A DNA stretch of 13,928 nucleotides from Proteiniphilum sp. (GCA_031284475.1 JAISZV010000232.1:1-13928); one strand, 5' to 3'; shown: positions 7,555 through 13,750, counted from the stretch's first letter. The notes: a model not told the origin generated them from the sequence alone. A program made the numbers and translations.

Positions 7555-8115
7555 TTATTTTACTGTCCTTATCTTGTATTCACAGGCCACTTTACCCTTT
7601 TCCATATCGGCGAGTTTGCCTTTGACCATTCTCTTGCGGAGCGGCGAAATCTTATCGGTGAACAGTACCCCGTCGATATGGTCGTACTCATGCTGTATCA
7701 CCCGCGCCATATAACCGGAATATGTTTCATCGTGCGGTTGCAGGTTCTCGTCTATATACCGGATATGTATCTCATCTTCACGGGGTACTTTCTCGTGAAT
7801 ACCGGGAATACTCAGGCATCCCTCTTCCACAGCCTCCACCTCTCCTCTCCGCTCAATGATATGCGCATTGATAAATGCTTTTTTGAAATCTTTAAATTCA
7901 GGATGCTTTTCGTCGGCAATCGGAGAAAGATCCACTACAAAGATGCGGTCTTCCAGTCCCACCTGCGGGCCGGCAAGCCCCACCCCCTCGGCGGCATACA
8001 TGGTTTCAAACATGTTAGCGATCAACTTTTTTAAATTGGGATAATTTTCGGGATCAATATCCTGCGCCACTTTCCGCAGCGCCGGATGTCCGTATATATA
8101 TATAGGTAGTATCAT
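7555..8115 (-). CDS. def: Peptide deformylase
   Basis: Peptide deformylase removes the N-formyl group from nascent proteins at the ribosome, using a metal (usually Fe2+) in the cytoplasm. All three motifs are present in the 186-residue protein: motif 1 GVGLAGPQ (44-51), motif 2 EGCLS (98-102, metal ligand C100), and motif 3 HEYDH (142-146, metal ligands H142 and H146 and catalytic E143). Motif 1 has Gly in place of the more common second Ala of GxGLAAPQ. I place the start at 8113-8115 (MILPIYIYGHPALR), the usual start of the family. A longer reading frame to 8163 adds 16 basic residues unlike homologues. The gene lies 199 bp after the ruvX stop, probably in the same leftward transcript, and ends close to the convergent RDD gene. 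Confidence 0.96.
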   Translation of the reverse strand: MILPIYIYGHPALRKVAQDIDPENYPNLKKLIANMFETMYAAEGVGLAGPQVGLEDRIFVVDLSPIADEKHPEFKDFKKAFINAHIIERRGEVEAVEEGCLSIPGIHEKVPREDEIHIRYIDENLQPHDETYSGYMARVIQHEYDHIDGVLFTDKISPLRKRMVKGKLADMEKGKVACEYKIRTVK

Positions 8116-8218
8116 AATCTTTTCGTTTCGTTCAATCCTCTTCCGTCCGGCAAATCCGAACAAGGTTGTTTTGCAATCGCTTACCCGCAGGTTTCACGTT
8201 TCATTCTTATTAATTTAT

Positions 8219-8259
8219 TTCCGGAGAAACCGGGATAAGTTGTTCCGGCCTGCCGGGAT
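8219..8259. repeat. Tandem pair of short CCGG palindromic units
   Basis: Two near-copies on the plus strand, TTCCGG-AGAAA-CCGGGAT (8219-8236) and TTCCGG-CCT-GCCGGGAT (8243-8259), are separated by 6 bases. Each has self-complementary CCGG arms and can fold into a small hairpin, and the two can also pair with each other. They lie in the ruvX-def spacer, about 100-140 bases upstream of the def start. They may be a processing or attenuation element, but no T tract follows. Function unassigned. Confidence 0.5.
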
Positions 8260-8260
8260 C

Positions 8261-8332
8261 ATCAAACCATCAAACCATTCAATCATCAAATCATCAAATC
8301 ATTGAATCATTCAATCAATAAATCATTAAATC
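8261..8332 (-). repeat. Degenerate TGATGATT/TAATGATT array overlapping the ruvX 3' end
   Basis: In the ruvX sense the array reads as 8-base units such as TAATGATT, GAATGATT, TGATGATT and TGATGGTT. Its first units encode the last residues of RuvX, and the TGA stop is inside the array. It then continues about 54 bases past the stop. The motif is related to the TAATGTG arrays after DUF4350, pepP and higA but uses ATT in place of GTG. Confidence 0.65.
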
Positions 8333-8752
8333 GTTTTTCATTCTCCTGCTTTCCATATATCCCTGCAAGATGATAACCGCGCTGATTTCATCTACCAATT
8401 CCTTATTTTGGCGATCTTTCTTTTTCAGTCCTGCGTCTCTCATTGTTTGTGCAGCCATTTTGGATGAAAACCGTTCGTCCCAGTATTCCACGGGAATTTG
8501 CGGATATAATTTTCTCAGCCGGTTCACGAAAGGCTCCACTCGTTTCATATTTTCCGAAGGCTCGTTGTCCATTTGTGTGGGCAATCCCACCACAATACAT
8601 GACACGTTCTCTTTTTGAAGATATTCATTCAGAAAATCGAACACCCCGGATGTTTTGACTGTAGTCAGGCCGTTGGCAATGATTTGCAGCGGATCGCTCA
8701 CAGCTATTCCCGTGCGCTTTTTCCCGTAGTCGATAGAAAGAAGCCGCCCCAT
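8315..8752 (-). CDS. ruvX: RuvX/YqgF, Holliday-junction resolvase-fold nuclease
   Basis: A 145-residue RNase H-fold protein of the RuvX/YqgF family, known for processing the 5' end of 16S rRNA and for junction resolution. The catalytic Asp is in SIDYGKKRTGIAVSD (D8). VGLP is at 55-58, DERFSS at 92-97, and the C-terminal Asp in DEISAVIILQGYM at D121. The length is slightly above the usual 138-140 because the last residues (NDLMIY) are encoded by the start of a repeat array that contains the stop codon. It follows lptB by 5 bp, indicating one transcript. Pairing of ruvX with def is common in Bacteroidales (recollection), though here a repeat-filled spacer separates them. Confidence 0.95.
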   Translation of the reverse strand: MGRLLSIDYGKKRTGIAVSDPLQIIANGLTTVKTSGVFDFLNEYLQKENVSCIVVGLPTQMDNEPSENMKRVEPFVNRLRKLYPQIPVEYWDERFSSKMAAQTMRDAGLKKKDRQNKELVDEISAVIILQGYMESRRMKNDLMIY

Positions 8753-8757
8753 AATCT

Positions 8758-9591
8758 TTAAGGAGCGTCAAATGTACGCCTGCGCAGTTCGAAATCACGC
8801 CCAAGGTACTTTTCCCTTACCACCGGATTGGCCGCCAGTTCCTCGGCAGTTCCCTGAAACAGCACCTTCCCTTCAAAAAGCAGGTAAGCGCGGTCGGTAA
8901 TACTCAACGTTTCATCCACATTATGATCGGTAATAAGGATGCCTATATTCCGGTATTTCAACTGTGCTACAATCGACTGAATATCCTGTACGGCAATCGG
9001 GTCGATGCCGGCAAACGGTTCATCGAGCATAATAAATTTCGGGTCGATGGCCAAACAGCGGGCAATTTCAGCACGGCGGCGTTCACCGCCCGAAAGGCGG
9101 TCGCCCGTATTTTTCCTCACCTTTCCAAGTCCGAACTCATCGATGAGGCTCTCCAACTTTCTCTTTTGTTCTTCGGGCGACTTATCCGTAAACTCCAATA
9201 CCGATTTGATGTTATCTTCCACCGTCATTTTCCGGAAGATAGACGCTTCCTGCGCCAGATAACCGATTCCGTTTTGGGCACGTTTGTAAACCGGGAAGTG
9301 GGTAATATTCCGGTCGCCGATAAATATTTCACCCTCGTTCGGCACAATCAGTCCCACCGTCATATAGAAAGTGGTAGTCTTACCCGCGCCGTTAGGGCCG
9401 AGCAGGCCGACGATTTCACCCTGTTTCACATCAATTGAGACATGATTTACTACCGTCCGCTTGCCGTACTTTTTCACTAAGTTTTCGGTACGCAACGTCA
9501 GCAATCCGGCCTGTTGCACACCTTCTTCCGGTATTGTTTCAAGCTCTTCGGGTTCAACGCCGGGCGCTATATCATCTCTCGTTTCGTCCAT
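8758..9591 (-). CDS. lptB: LPS export ABC transporter ATPase LptB
   Basis: LptB powers extraction of lipopolysaccharide from the inner membrane with LptF/LptG. The 277-residue protein has Walker [10 protein letters not shown] (65-73), the Q-loop Q114 within the LptB-typical [17 protein letters not shown], and signature LSGGE (166-170). Walker B is FIMLDEP (186-192, catalytic E191), the D-loop starts at AGID (194-197), and the switch His is H223. The first 28 residues are an acidic tail rich in Glu and Pro, with no Met before about 77. Bacteroidetes LptB normally starts near residue 30, so this is either a real extension or a start at a non-ATG codon near 31. A candidate -7 box lies just upstream. 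LptF/LptG genes are not in the window. Confidence 0.95.
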   Translation of the reverse strand: MDETRDDIAPGVEPEELETIPEEGVQQAGLLTLRTENLVKKYGKRTVVNHVSIDVKQGEIVGLLGPNGAGKTTTFYMTVGLIVPNEGEIFIGDRNITHFPVYKRAQNGIGYLAQEASIFRKMTVEDNIKSVLEFTDKSPEEQKRKLESLIDEFGLGKVRKNTGDRLSGGERRRAEIARCLAIDPKFIMLDEPFAGIDPIAVQDIQSIVAQLKYRNIGILITDHNVDETLSITDRAYLLFEGKVLFQGTAEELAANPVVREKYLGRDFELRRRTFDAP

Positions 9592-9609
9592 TTACTCGAA
9601 ATATTTCTG

Positions 9610-9617
9610 CAAAATTA
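9610..9617 (-). promoter_or_regulatory. Candidate -7 box for lptB-ruvX(-def)
   Basis: On the minus strand these bases read TAATTTTG, an exact TAnnTTTG. Transcription would start near 9602, about 10 bases before the lptB ATG, a very short leader. No TTTG is found 19-21 bases upstream. It lies in the 104-bp spacer between folB and lptB, so it supports a start separate from folB. Confidence 0.35.
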
Positions 9618-9695
9618 GGAAAAAGTTGCGAATTAGAGGCGTTCTCTCCTATTTCAATTTCCAATCCGACTACTAAAATCAGTGATTTTCAAATT

Positions 9696-10049
9696 TTATT
9701 CTGAGACAGTGACCGCCGAATACTCCATCCGGCCGGCTACCGGCGGATTCATTTTTGCCAGTTCCACCTCAATCCGGTCGATTTCGGGAAATGCATCCTT
9801 CACCCTCCGCAAAATACGGTATGCCGCATTTTCGATCAATTTGGAAGGTTTTGCCATTTCCTCTTTTACCAGATCATATACTTCCGCATAATCGACCGTA
9901 TCTCCCACGTCGTCGCTGATGCAGGCTTTCGACAAATCGGCTGAAAACCGCAGTGTCACGGAAAAATTATTCCCGTGAATCGTCTCGTGCTCCAACACGC
10001 CATGATAGGCAAAAAAATGCATATTTTTCAATTCGATGGATGTCTTCAT
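9696..10049 (-). CDS. folB: Dihydroneopterin aldolase
   Basis: FolB converts 7,8-dihydroneopterin to 6-hydroxymethyl-dihydropterin and glycolaldehyde in folate synthesis (cytosol). The 117-residue protein is of normal length. Residues matching the known active site are E22 in the FFAYHGVLEHE block (12-22), Y54 in DTVDYAEVYDLV, E73 in LIENAAYRIL and K99 in LAKMNPPV. The start MKTSIELKNM is standard. The gene is divergent from pepP across 148 bp and lies 104 bp upstream of lptB. No other folate gene is in the window. Confidence 0.95.
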   Translation of the reverse strand: MKTSIELKNMHFFAYHGVLEHETIHGNNFSVTLRFSADLSKACISDDVGDTVDYAEVYDLVKEEMAKPSKLIENAAYRILRRVKDAFPEIDRIEVELAKMNPPVAGRMEYSAVTVSE

Positions 10050-10142
10050 AAATTTATTCTCATTCTTAATAGTTCAAATGTGGAAAGATTTCATTATTTT
10101 TGCTGACCTGAAGACAAAGCCGGAAGAAAAGCCAAGCCTGCT

Positions 10143-10150
10143 TAAGTTTG
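10143..10150 (+). promoter_or_regulatory. Candidate -7 box for pepP
   Basis: TAAGTTTG is an exact TAnnTTTG on the plus strand. A start near 10157 gives a leader of about 41 nt before the pepP ATG at 10198. No TTTG occurs 19-21 bases upstream. Confidence 0.4.
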
Positions 10151-10173
10151 TCCGAAAGGCGTCTTATAATCCA

Positions 10174-10181
10174 CAAATATA
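10174..10181 (-). promoter_or_regulatory. Candidate -7 box for folB
   Basis: On the minus strand this reads TATATTTG, an exact TAnnTTTG, with a TTTG 23 bases upstream (slightly long spacing) lying in the first codons of pepP. A start near 10167 would give folB a leader of about 118 nt. The predicted transcript overlaps the predicted pepP transcript start by about 10 bases. Confidence 0.4.
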
Positions 10182-10197
10182 GTAAAAACCTGCGATA

Positions 10198-11988
10198 ATG
10201 AAAACAAACGAAATCCCCGAAAGACTTTCAGCCATAAGGCAATTTATGAAGGAGAAAAAATTGGATGCGTTCATCGTACCCAGTACCGACGCCCATCTGA
10301 GTGAATATCCGCCCAAGCATTGGGAGTCCAGGAAATGGATCAGCGGATTCACCGGTTCGGCCGGCACGGCGGTAATCGCCAAAGAGAAAGCGGGCGTGTG
10401 GACCGACTCGCGCTATTTCCTGCAAGCAGCCGGCGAACTGAAAGATACGGGGTTTGAATTGTTTAAAATGGGACAAGCCGATACGCCCGATATGACGGAT
10501 TGGGTTATAGAACAGGTAAGCAAGGGCGGCACAGTAGGTATCGACGGATTGGTTTATGCCGCTTCCGACGCAAAAGCGCTTAAAGAGAAGCTCAACGCAA
10601 AAGGGATTCATCTGGAAACCGCTTTCGATCCCTTCGCGGCAATCAGGAACGACCGCCCTGAAATCCCGAAAAACAAAGTTTTCATTTTACCGGATGATAT
10701 TGCCGGGGAATCGGTAACGAGTAAGATCGGACGGATTAACGCCGAACTGAAAAAGGCGGATGCGGACGGAATAATCATTGTGCCGCTCGACGCGGTGGCG
10801 TGGACTTTTAATCTCCGCGGCAACGATGTGGATTACAATCCGGTAGCGGTTGCATACGCCTATGTTTCGGAGAAAGAAACAGTACTGTTTATCGATCCCG
10901 AAAAGTTGCCGGATGAGGTAGCCGGATTTTACCAAAAACAGGGCGTTAAAATCACCAGCTACAACGATATTTTCGAATATGTAGCCGGGTTTCCTGCAAA
11001 CAGCGCCGTTTGCATCACAGGGAACAAGATCAATTATAAATTGTTACAAACTATCCCGTCGTCCTGCAAGATCATAAACGTGCCGTCGCCGGTAGACCTG
11101 ATGAAAAGCGTAAAGAACGAAACGGAACTGAAAGGATTCGGAAACGCCATGATCAAAGACGGCGTGGCGCTCGTAAAATTCTTTATGTGGCTGGAAAAAG
11201 CAGTTCCCGCCGGAGATGTAACCGAAGTAACCATTGAGGAAAAACTGCGGGAGTACCGCTCGCAACAGGATATGTTCTTCGGCGAGAGTTTCGCTACTAT
11301 TGCAGGATATGCGGGGAACGGAGCGGTGATCCACTATCACGCCTCTCCCGACTCCTGCCTAAAGGTACAACCCGAAGGATTGCTGCTGATCGACTCCGGC
11401 GCACAGTATAAGGACGGAACCACCGACATCACCCGCACGGTGGCCGTAGGGAAACTTACCAAACAAATGAAACTGGACTATACCAACGTGCTGAAAGGGC
11501 ATATTGCCCTGGGTACGGCCGTTTATCCCGAAGGAACACGCGGATCGCAACTCGACATACTTGCCAGAAAAGCCCTGTGGGATAACGAACTTACCTACTG
11601 GCACGGCACCGGACACGGTATCGGCCATTTCCTCAGCGTTCACGAAGGCCCTCAGAACATCCGGCTGGAAGAAAATCCAACTCAACTCAGGCCGGGAATG
11701 GTTACGTCCAACGAACCCGGGGTGTATCGTTCCAATCAATACGGTATTCGCATCGAAAACCTGATCGTGACGCAGGAATACAAAAAGACCAAAGAGTTCG
11801 GCGCTTTTTACAATTTTGAGACCATCACGCTTTGTCCCATCGACGTCAAGCCGGTCGTGAAGAAACTGCTCACCAAGAAAGAGATCAAATGGCTCAACAA
11901 TTATCACAAAATGGTATATGATCTGCTCAGAAAACATCTGAACAAAGAGGAAAAAGCCTGGTTAAAAAACAAAACAAAAGCTATTTAA
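10198..11988 (+). CDS. pepP: Xaa-Pro aminopeptidase (M24B, three-domain cytosolic type)
   Basis: An aminopeptidase P that removes the N-terminal residue before proline, important for using proline-rich peptides. At 596 residues it is the long three-domain form resembling eukaryotic cytosolic APP1 rather than the 440-residue E. coli type. Two creatinase-like N-terminal domains (about 5-155 and 160-310) precede the pita-bread catalytic domain (about 311-560) and a short lysine-rich tail. The five metal ligands are D399, D410, H473, E506 and E520, and further active-site residues lie in AVIHYH (376-381) and WHGTGHGIGH (468-477). No signal peptide is present. The start MKTNEIPERLSAIRQFM is typical. 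The TAA stop is the first base triplet of a TAATGTG array. The gene is monocistronic and convergent with higA. Confidence 0.95.
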   Translation: MKTNEIPERLSAIRQFMKEKKLDAFIVPSTDAHLSEYPPKHWESRKWISGFTGSAGTAVIAKEKAGVWTDSRYFLQAAGELKDTGFELFKMGQADTPDMTDWVIEQVSKGGTVGIDGLVYAASDAKALKEKLNAKGIHLETAFDPFAAIRNDRPEIPKNKVFILPDDIAGESVTSKIGRINAELKKADADGIIIVPLDAVAWTFNLRGNDVDYNPVAVAYAYVSEKETVLFIDPEKLPDEVAGFYQKQGVKITSYNDIFEYVAGFPANSAVCITGNKINYKLLQTIPSSCKIINVPSPVDLMKSVKNETELKGFGNAMIKDGVALVKFFMWLEKAVPAGDVTEVTIEEKLREYRSQQDMFFGESFATIAGYAGNGAVIHYHASPDSCLKVQPEGLLLIDSGAQYKDGTTDITRTVAVGKLTKQMKLDYTNVLKGHIALGTAVYPEGTRGSQLDILARKALWDNELTYWHGTGHGIGHFLSVHEGPQNIRLEENPTQLRPGMVTSNEPGVYRSNQYGIRIENLIVTQEYKKTKEFGAFYNFETITLCPIDVKPVVKKLLTKKEIKWLNNYHKMVYDLLRKHLNKEEKAWLKNKTKAI

Positions 11989-12117
11989 TGTGAATAATGT
12001 GCGATGTGCTGATGTACCGATGTACCGGTTTATTAATGTGCCAATGTGCTAATGTTTTAGTATGCCGGTTTATGAATGTATCAATGAATGAATGTATTAA
12101 TGTACCAGGTTATTAAT
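11986..12117 (+). repeat. TAATGTG-type array starting at the pepP stop codon
   Basis: The array starts with the pepP stop codon itself (TAATGTG, then AATAATGTGC, GATGTGC, TGATGTACC, GATGTACC, GGTTTATTAATGTGCC and so on). Units are degenerate, 8-10 bases, and always contain ATG, often preceded by TA. The sense is the same as pepP. Nothing else is recognisable in this stretch: no ORF with codon character and no T-rich hairpin. Confidence 0.7.
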
Positions 12118-12131
12118 GCGCCAATTAAATT

Positions 12132-12218
12132 CTCATTAGTTTCATTAGTCGTATTAGTCACATTAGTTTCATCAACCCAGTACCCCATTAGTCACATTGA
12201 CTCATTGGCACATTAAGT
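12132..12218 (-). repeat. Opposite-strand TAATGTG array after higA
   Basis: On the plus strand these bases read CATTAG, CACATTAG, CACATTGG and similar. In the sense of higA they read TTAATGTGCC, CAATGAGT, CAATGTGAC, TAATGGGG and onward. It begins at the higA stop (ATG TGA) and continues toward pepP, meeting the opposite-oriented pepP array near 12120-12130. It contains the first copy (12153-12198) of the 46-bp direct repeat. Confidence 0.7.
12153..12198. repeat. 46-bp direct repeat, copy 1
   Basis: Forty-four of 46 bases match 13068-13113, in the same orientation. The central part ATCAACCCAGTA is not explained by the simple TAATGTG unit, so the match is more specific than array degeneracy. 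The two copies bracket the higBA module and the hairpin region. Confidence 0.8.
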
Positions 12219-12521
12219 TCACATTGCCGGAATTAATTCCACCGAAAGCCCCAAGGCATTAACGATTCTGTAAAAAGTAGCCACACTTGGAACGGTAACA
12301 CCTTTTTCTATTCTTGAAATGTACGATTTATCGACGCCTATACGCCCGGCAAGTTCACCTTGTGTTAATCTTGCATTTTTACGGGCGTCAAGTAATATTT
12401 GGCTGGTATAGAAAGCCCATGCTTCCTCGTCGAATTTTGCGCGTTCGGGGGTTCCATGCTTGCCGAATTCGGCTTCAAGAACTGCGCTGTAATCTCTAAT
12501 CATGTGGTCGTTTGTCTGCAT
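12219..12521 (-). CDS. higA: HigA-like antitoxin (XRE helix-turn-helix)
   Basis: A 100-residue protein with an XRE (HTH_3) domain at about 42-97: ILLDARKNARLTQGELAGRI, then VDKSYISRIEKG and PSVATFYRIVNALGLSV. It probably binds and neutralises the upstream HigB-like toxin and represses their promoter. Two starts are possible: MQTNDH at 12521, overlapping higB by 26 bp, or MIRDYS at 12503, overlapping by 8 bp. Neither has a Shine-Dalgarno sequence, and I list the longer one. Toxin-before-antitoxin order is typical of higBA. The TGA stop is within a TAATGTG unit, and the array follows. Confidence 0.9.
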   Translation of the reverse strand: MQTNDHMIRDYSAVLEAEFGKHGTPERAKFDEEAWAFYTSQILLDARKNARLTQGELAGRIGVDKSYISRIEKGVTVPSVATFYRIVNALGLSVELIPAM

Positions 12522-12834
12522 AATATTGTTTTTTTATTTTGATTGCATTCTCTATCACTCTGTCCGGTGTTTTCTGTGTTTTCTTTTGAAATCCGTTGAA
12601 AAGAACAACCACATATCCATCGTCGAAAATGAAGAATACGCGGTAAGTATTTCCACTATATTCCATTCGCAACTCATATAATCCATCGCGTATATATTTT
12701 ATGAATTTTACCGGCAACCTGTCGGAAGTTTCAAGCAGCGAAACTATAGCGTTTAATTTTTGTAATTCTTTCGGATCCAAAGTTTCCAAAAACCGTTCAA
12801 AATACCCTCCGTAAGTTGTTATCTTTCTTTTCAT
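12496..12834 (-). CDS. higB: HigB-like RelE/ParE-superfamily toxin
   Basis: A 112-residue toxin of the HigB/Gp49-like group, expected to be a ribosome-associated mRNA endonuclease. The motif block KYIRDGLYELRMEYSGNTYR (46-65) and the closing FNGFQKKTQKTPDRVIENAI (79-98) are characteristic. The protein is basic. I chose the ATG at 12832-12834 (MKRKITTYGGYFERFLETLD). A longer frame to 12879 adds 15 residues whose codons run through the probable operator. The gene overlaps higA and is followed by it in one transcript. Isolated position between housekeeping genes and flanking direct repeats suggest acquisition or turnover at this site. Which subfamily of RelE-like toxin is uncertain. Confidence 0.9.
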   Translation of the reverse strand: MKRKITTYGGYFERFLETLDPKELQKLNAIVSLLETSDRLPVKFIKYIRDGLYELRMEYSGNTYRVFFIFDDGYVVVLFNGFQKKTQKTPDRVIENAIKIKKQYYADKRPHD

Positions 12835-12853
12835 ACTGCGAAGATAACGAAGT

Positions 12854-12869
12854 TTGTATAATTGTACAA
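12854..12869. promoter_or_regulatory. Candidate HigA operator palindrome
   Basis: TTGTATAATTGTACAA is a 16-base inverted repeat with 7 of 8 pairs matching, ending 19 bases upstream of the chosen higB ATG. XRE antitoxins of this type usually bind a short palindrome overlapping their own promoter, so this is a natural site for autorepression. A TTGTAC(A) stretch within it on the minus strand could double as a promoter element, but no exact TAnnTTTG is present. Confidence 0.5.
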
Positions 12870-12979
12870 CTTTTATCAAAAATATTTTGCCCTATGCAAA
12901 TAAACTCCGCCGGGAAAGGAATCCGTTTGGTTGGCAAAGGCCTATCGGTCTCACAATATAAATAGTAAAAAAATAGACG

Positions 12980-13035
12980 CCCTGCGATTTGCGCGAGGAG
13001 TGAAACCCTCCGCGCATTTCGCAGGGTTCTTCTTT
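12980..13035 (+). terminator. Strong hairpin plus T-rich tail, possible end of a small RNA
   Basis: The arms CCCTGCGA (12980-12987) and TCGCAGGG (13019-13026) pair perfectly. An inner stem TGCGC/GCGCA continues into GAGG/CCTC around an 8-base loop. TTCTTCTTT follows on the plus strand, as in an intrinsic terminator. On the minus strand TATTTTTTT follows after a few bases, so it may work in both directions. No rightward gene precedes it: the stretch 12880-12979 holds no convincing ORF but can fold into a small stem near 12928-12945 (CC-TTTG/CAAAGG). A transcript from about 12895 would be roughly 140 nt. It matches no RNA family I recognise. Confidence 0.45.
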
Positions 13036-13043
13036 AACCCCAG

Positions 13044-13114
13044 TCACATCATTCAATCATTAGTTACATTAGTCACATTAGTTTCATCAACCCAGTATCC
13101 CATTAGGCACATTA
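13044..13114 (-). repeat. CATTAG-type array with copy 2 of the 46-bp repeat
   Basis: The plus strand reads CAGTCACATCATTCAATCAT, then TAGTTACATTAGTCACATTAG and on to TTAGGCACATT. The TAATGTG sense is on the minus strand. No minus-strand gene stop lies just upstream of it, unlike the other arrays, so it appears orphaned. Positions 13068-13113 match 12153-12198 at 44 of 46 bases. With the hairpin and the promoter box below, this accounts for most of the 350-bp gene-free stretch 12880-13228. Confidence 0.7.
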
Positions 13115-13159
13115 TAAAAAAATAAACAATCAGATAAACCCGGTTATAGAATTAAATCA

Positions 13160-13167
13160 TATATTTG
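13160..13167 (+). promoter_or_regulatory. Candidate -7 box for the carbonic-anhydrase-like gene
   Basis: TATATTTG is an exact TAnnTTTG on the plus strand. A start near 13174 gives a leader of about 55 nt to the ATG at 13229. No TTTG is present at the -33 position. The leader contains another short repeat array. Confidence 0.45.
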
Positions 13168-13192
13168 TAGCGCAAATTCTGTAGAAAAGTTC

Positions 13193-13222
13193 CATTAGTC
13201 ACATTGGCACATTATTCACATT
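13193..13222 (-). repeat. Short CATTAG-type array in the leader of the carbonic-anhydrase-like gene
   Basis: CATTAGTCACATTGGCACATTATTCACATT ends 6 bases before the ATG at 13229. In the minus sense it reads AATGTGAATAATGTGCCAATGTGACTAATG, close to the units after pepP and higA. Here it lies upstream of a gene and in antisense, the exception to the 3'-end pattern seen elsewhere. Confidence 0.65.
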
Positions 13223-13228
13223 AAAAAA

Positions 13229-13750
13229 ATGCCCCTTATAAAATCGGTTCGCGGTTTCACGCCTGAGATCGGCGAAAATACATACCTGGCGGATAATGCC
13301 GCCATCATAGGAGACGTGATCATTGGCCGCAATTGCAGCATTTGGTTTAACGCCGTGCTGCGCGGCGATGTAAACTCCATCCGCATCGGAGACCGGGTAA
13401 ACGTACAGGACGGTACGGTTATTCACACCTTGTATCGGAAATCGGTATCGGTCATCGGCAACGATGTATCTATCGGCCATAATGTAGTCATTCACGGCGC
13501 AGAAGTGAAGGACGGCGCACTTATCGGAATGGGCGCCGTCGTACTCGATCATGCCGTGGTAGGAGAAGGCGCTATTATCGCCGCGGGGTCGGTAGTTCTC
13601 AGCGGCACGCAGGTAGAGCCGGGCAGCATCTATGCCGGCGTACCGGCCAAATTCGTCAAAAAGGTCGATCCTGAGCAAGCCAAAGAGATAAACCAGAAAA
13701 TTGCAAACAACTATTTAATGTATGCCGGGTGGTTTAAAGAGGAAATGTAA
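13229..13750 (+). CDS. Gamma-carbonic-anhydrase-like hexapeptide-repeat protein (YrdA/PaaY type)
   Basis: A 173-residue left-handed beta-helix protein. Hexapeptide repeats run from about 20 to 140, followed by a C-terminal helix. The three zinc ligands of gamma carbonic anhydrases are present as H66 (DGTVIHTLY), H84 and H89 (SIGHNVVIHG). The conserved R45, D47 (LRGD) and Q60-D61 (NVQD) are also there. The acidic loop carrying the proton-shuttle Glu of archaeal Cam is absent, as in the shorter YrdA/CamH group, many of which show low or no CO2 hydration activity. Trimeric and cytosolic by family. The start MPLIKSVRGFTPEIGENTYL is standard. It appears to be a single-gene unit with its own promoter box. 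Substrate specificity is not certain. Confidence 0.92.
   Translation: MPLIKSVRGFTPEIGENTYLADNAAIIGDVIIGRNCSIWFNAVLRGDVNSIRIGDRVNVQDGTVIHTLYRKSVSVIGNDVSIGHNVVIHGAEVKDGALIGMGAVVLDHAVVGEGAIIAAGSVVLSGTQVEPGSIYAGVPAKFVKKVDPEQAKEINQKIANNYLMYAGWFKEEM

Noticed and set aside
7678..8034. Rightward 118-codon frame inside def
   Set aside because: Antisense shadow of the deformylase gene, which has all three catalytic motifs.
8116..8163. Longer start for peptide deformylase
   Set aside because: The extra 16 residues (MFGFAGRKRIERNEKI) are unlike deformylase N-termini, whereas MILPIYIYGHPALR fits the family.
11359..11937. Leftward 192-codon frame inside pepP
   Set aside because: Antisense shadow of the catalytic domain of aminopeptidase P, with no recognisable motif of its own.
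12835..12879. Longer start for the HigB-like toxin
   Set aside because: It reads through the palindrome proposed as operator and adds residues not typical of the family.
12931..13125. A 64-codon rightward open frame over the hairpin and repeat
   Set aside because: Half of it is repeat array (LVTLVTLVSS from CATTAG units) and the rest is the hairpin. There is no clear gene start context, so it is more likely RNA structure or spacer.
11986..13222. TAATGTG arrays as a CRISPR array
   Set aside because: Units are 8-10 bases and degenerate, with no constant repeat, no unique 30-base spacers and no cas genes.
13199..13678. Leftward 159-codon frame over the carbonic-anhydrase-like gene
   Set aside because: Mirror of a hexapeptide-repeat gene with intact zinc ligands. 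Periodic codons keep the antisense frame open.
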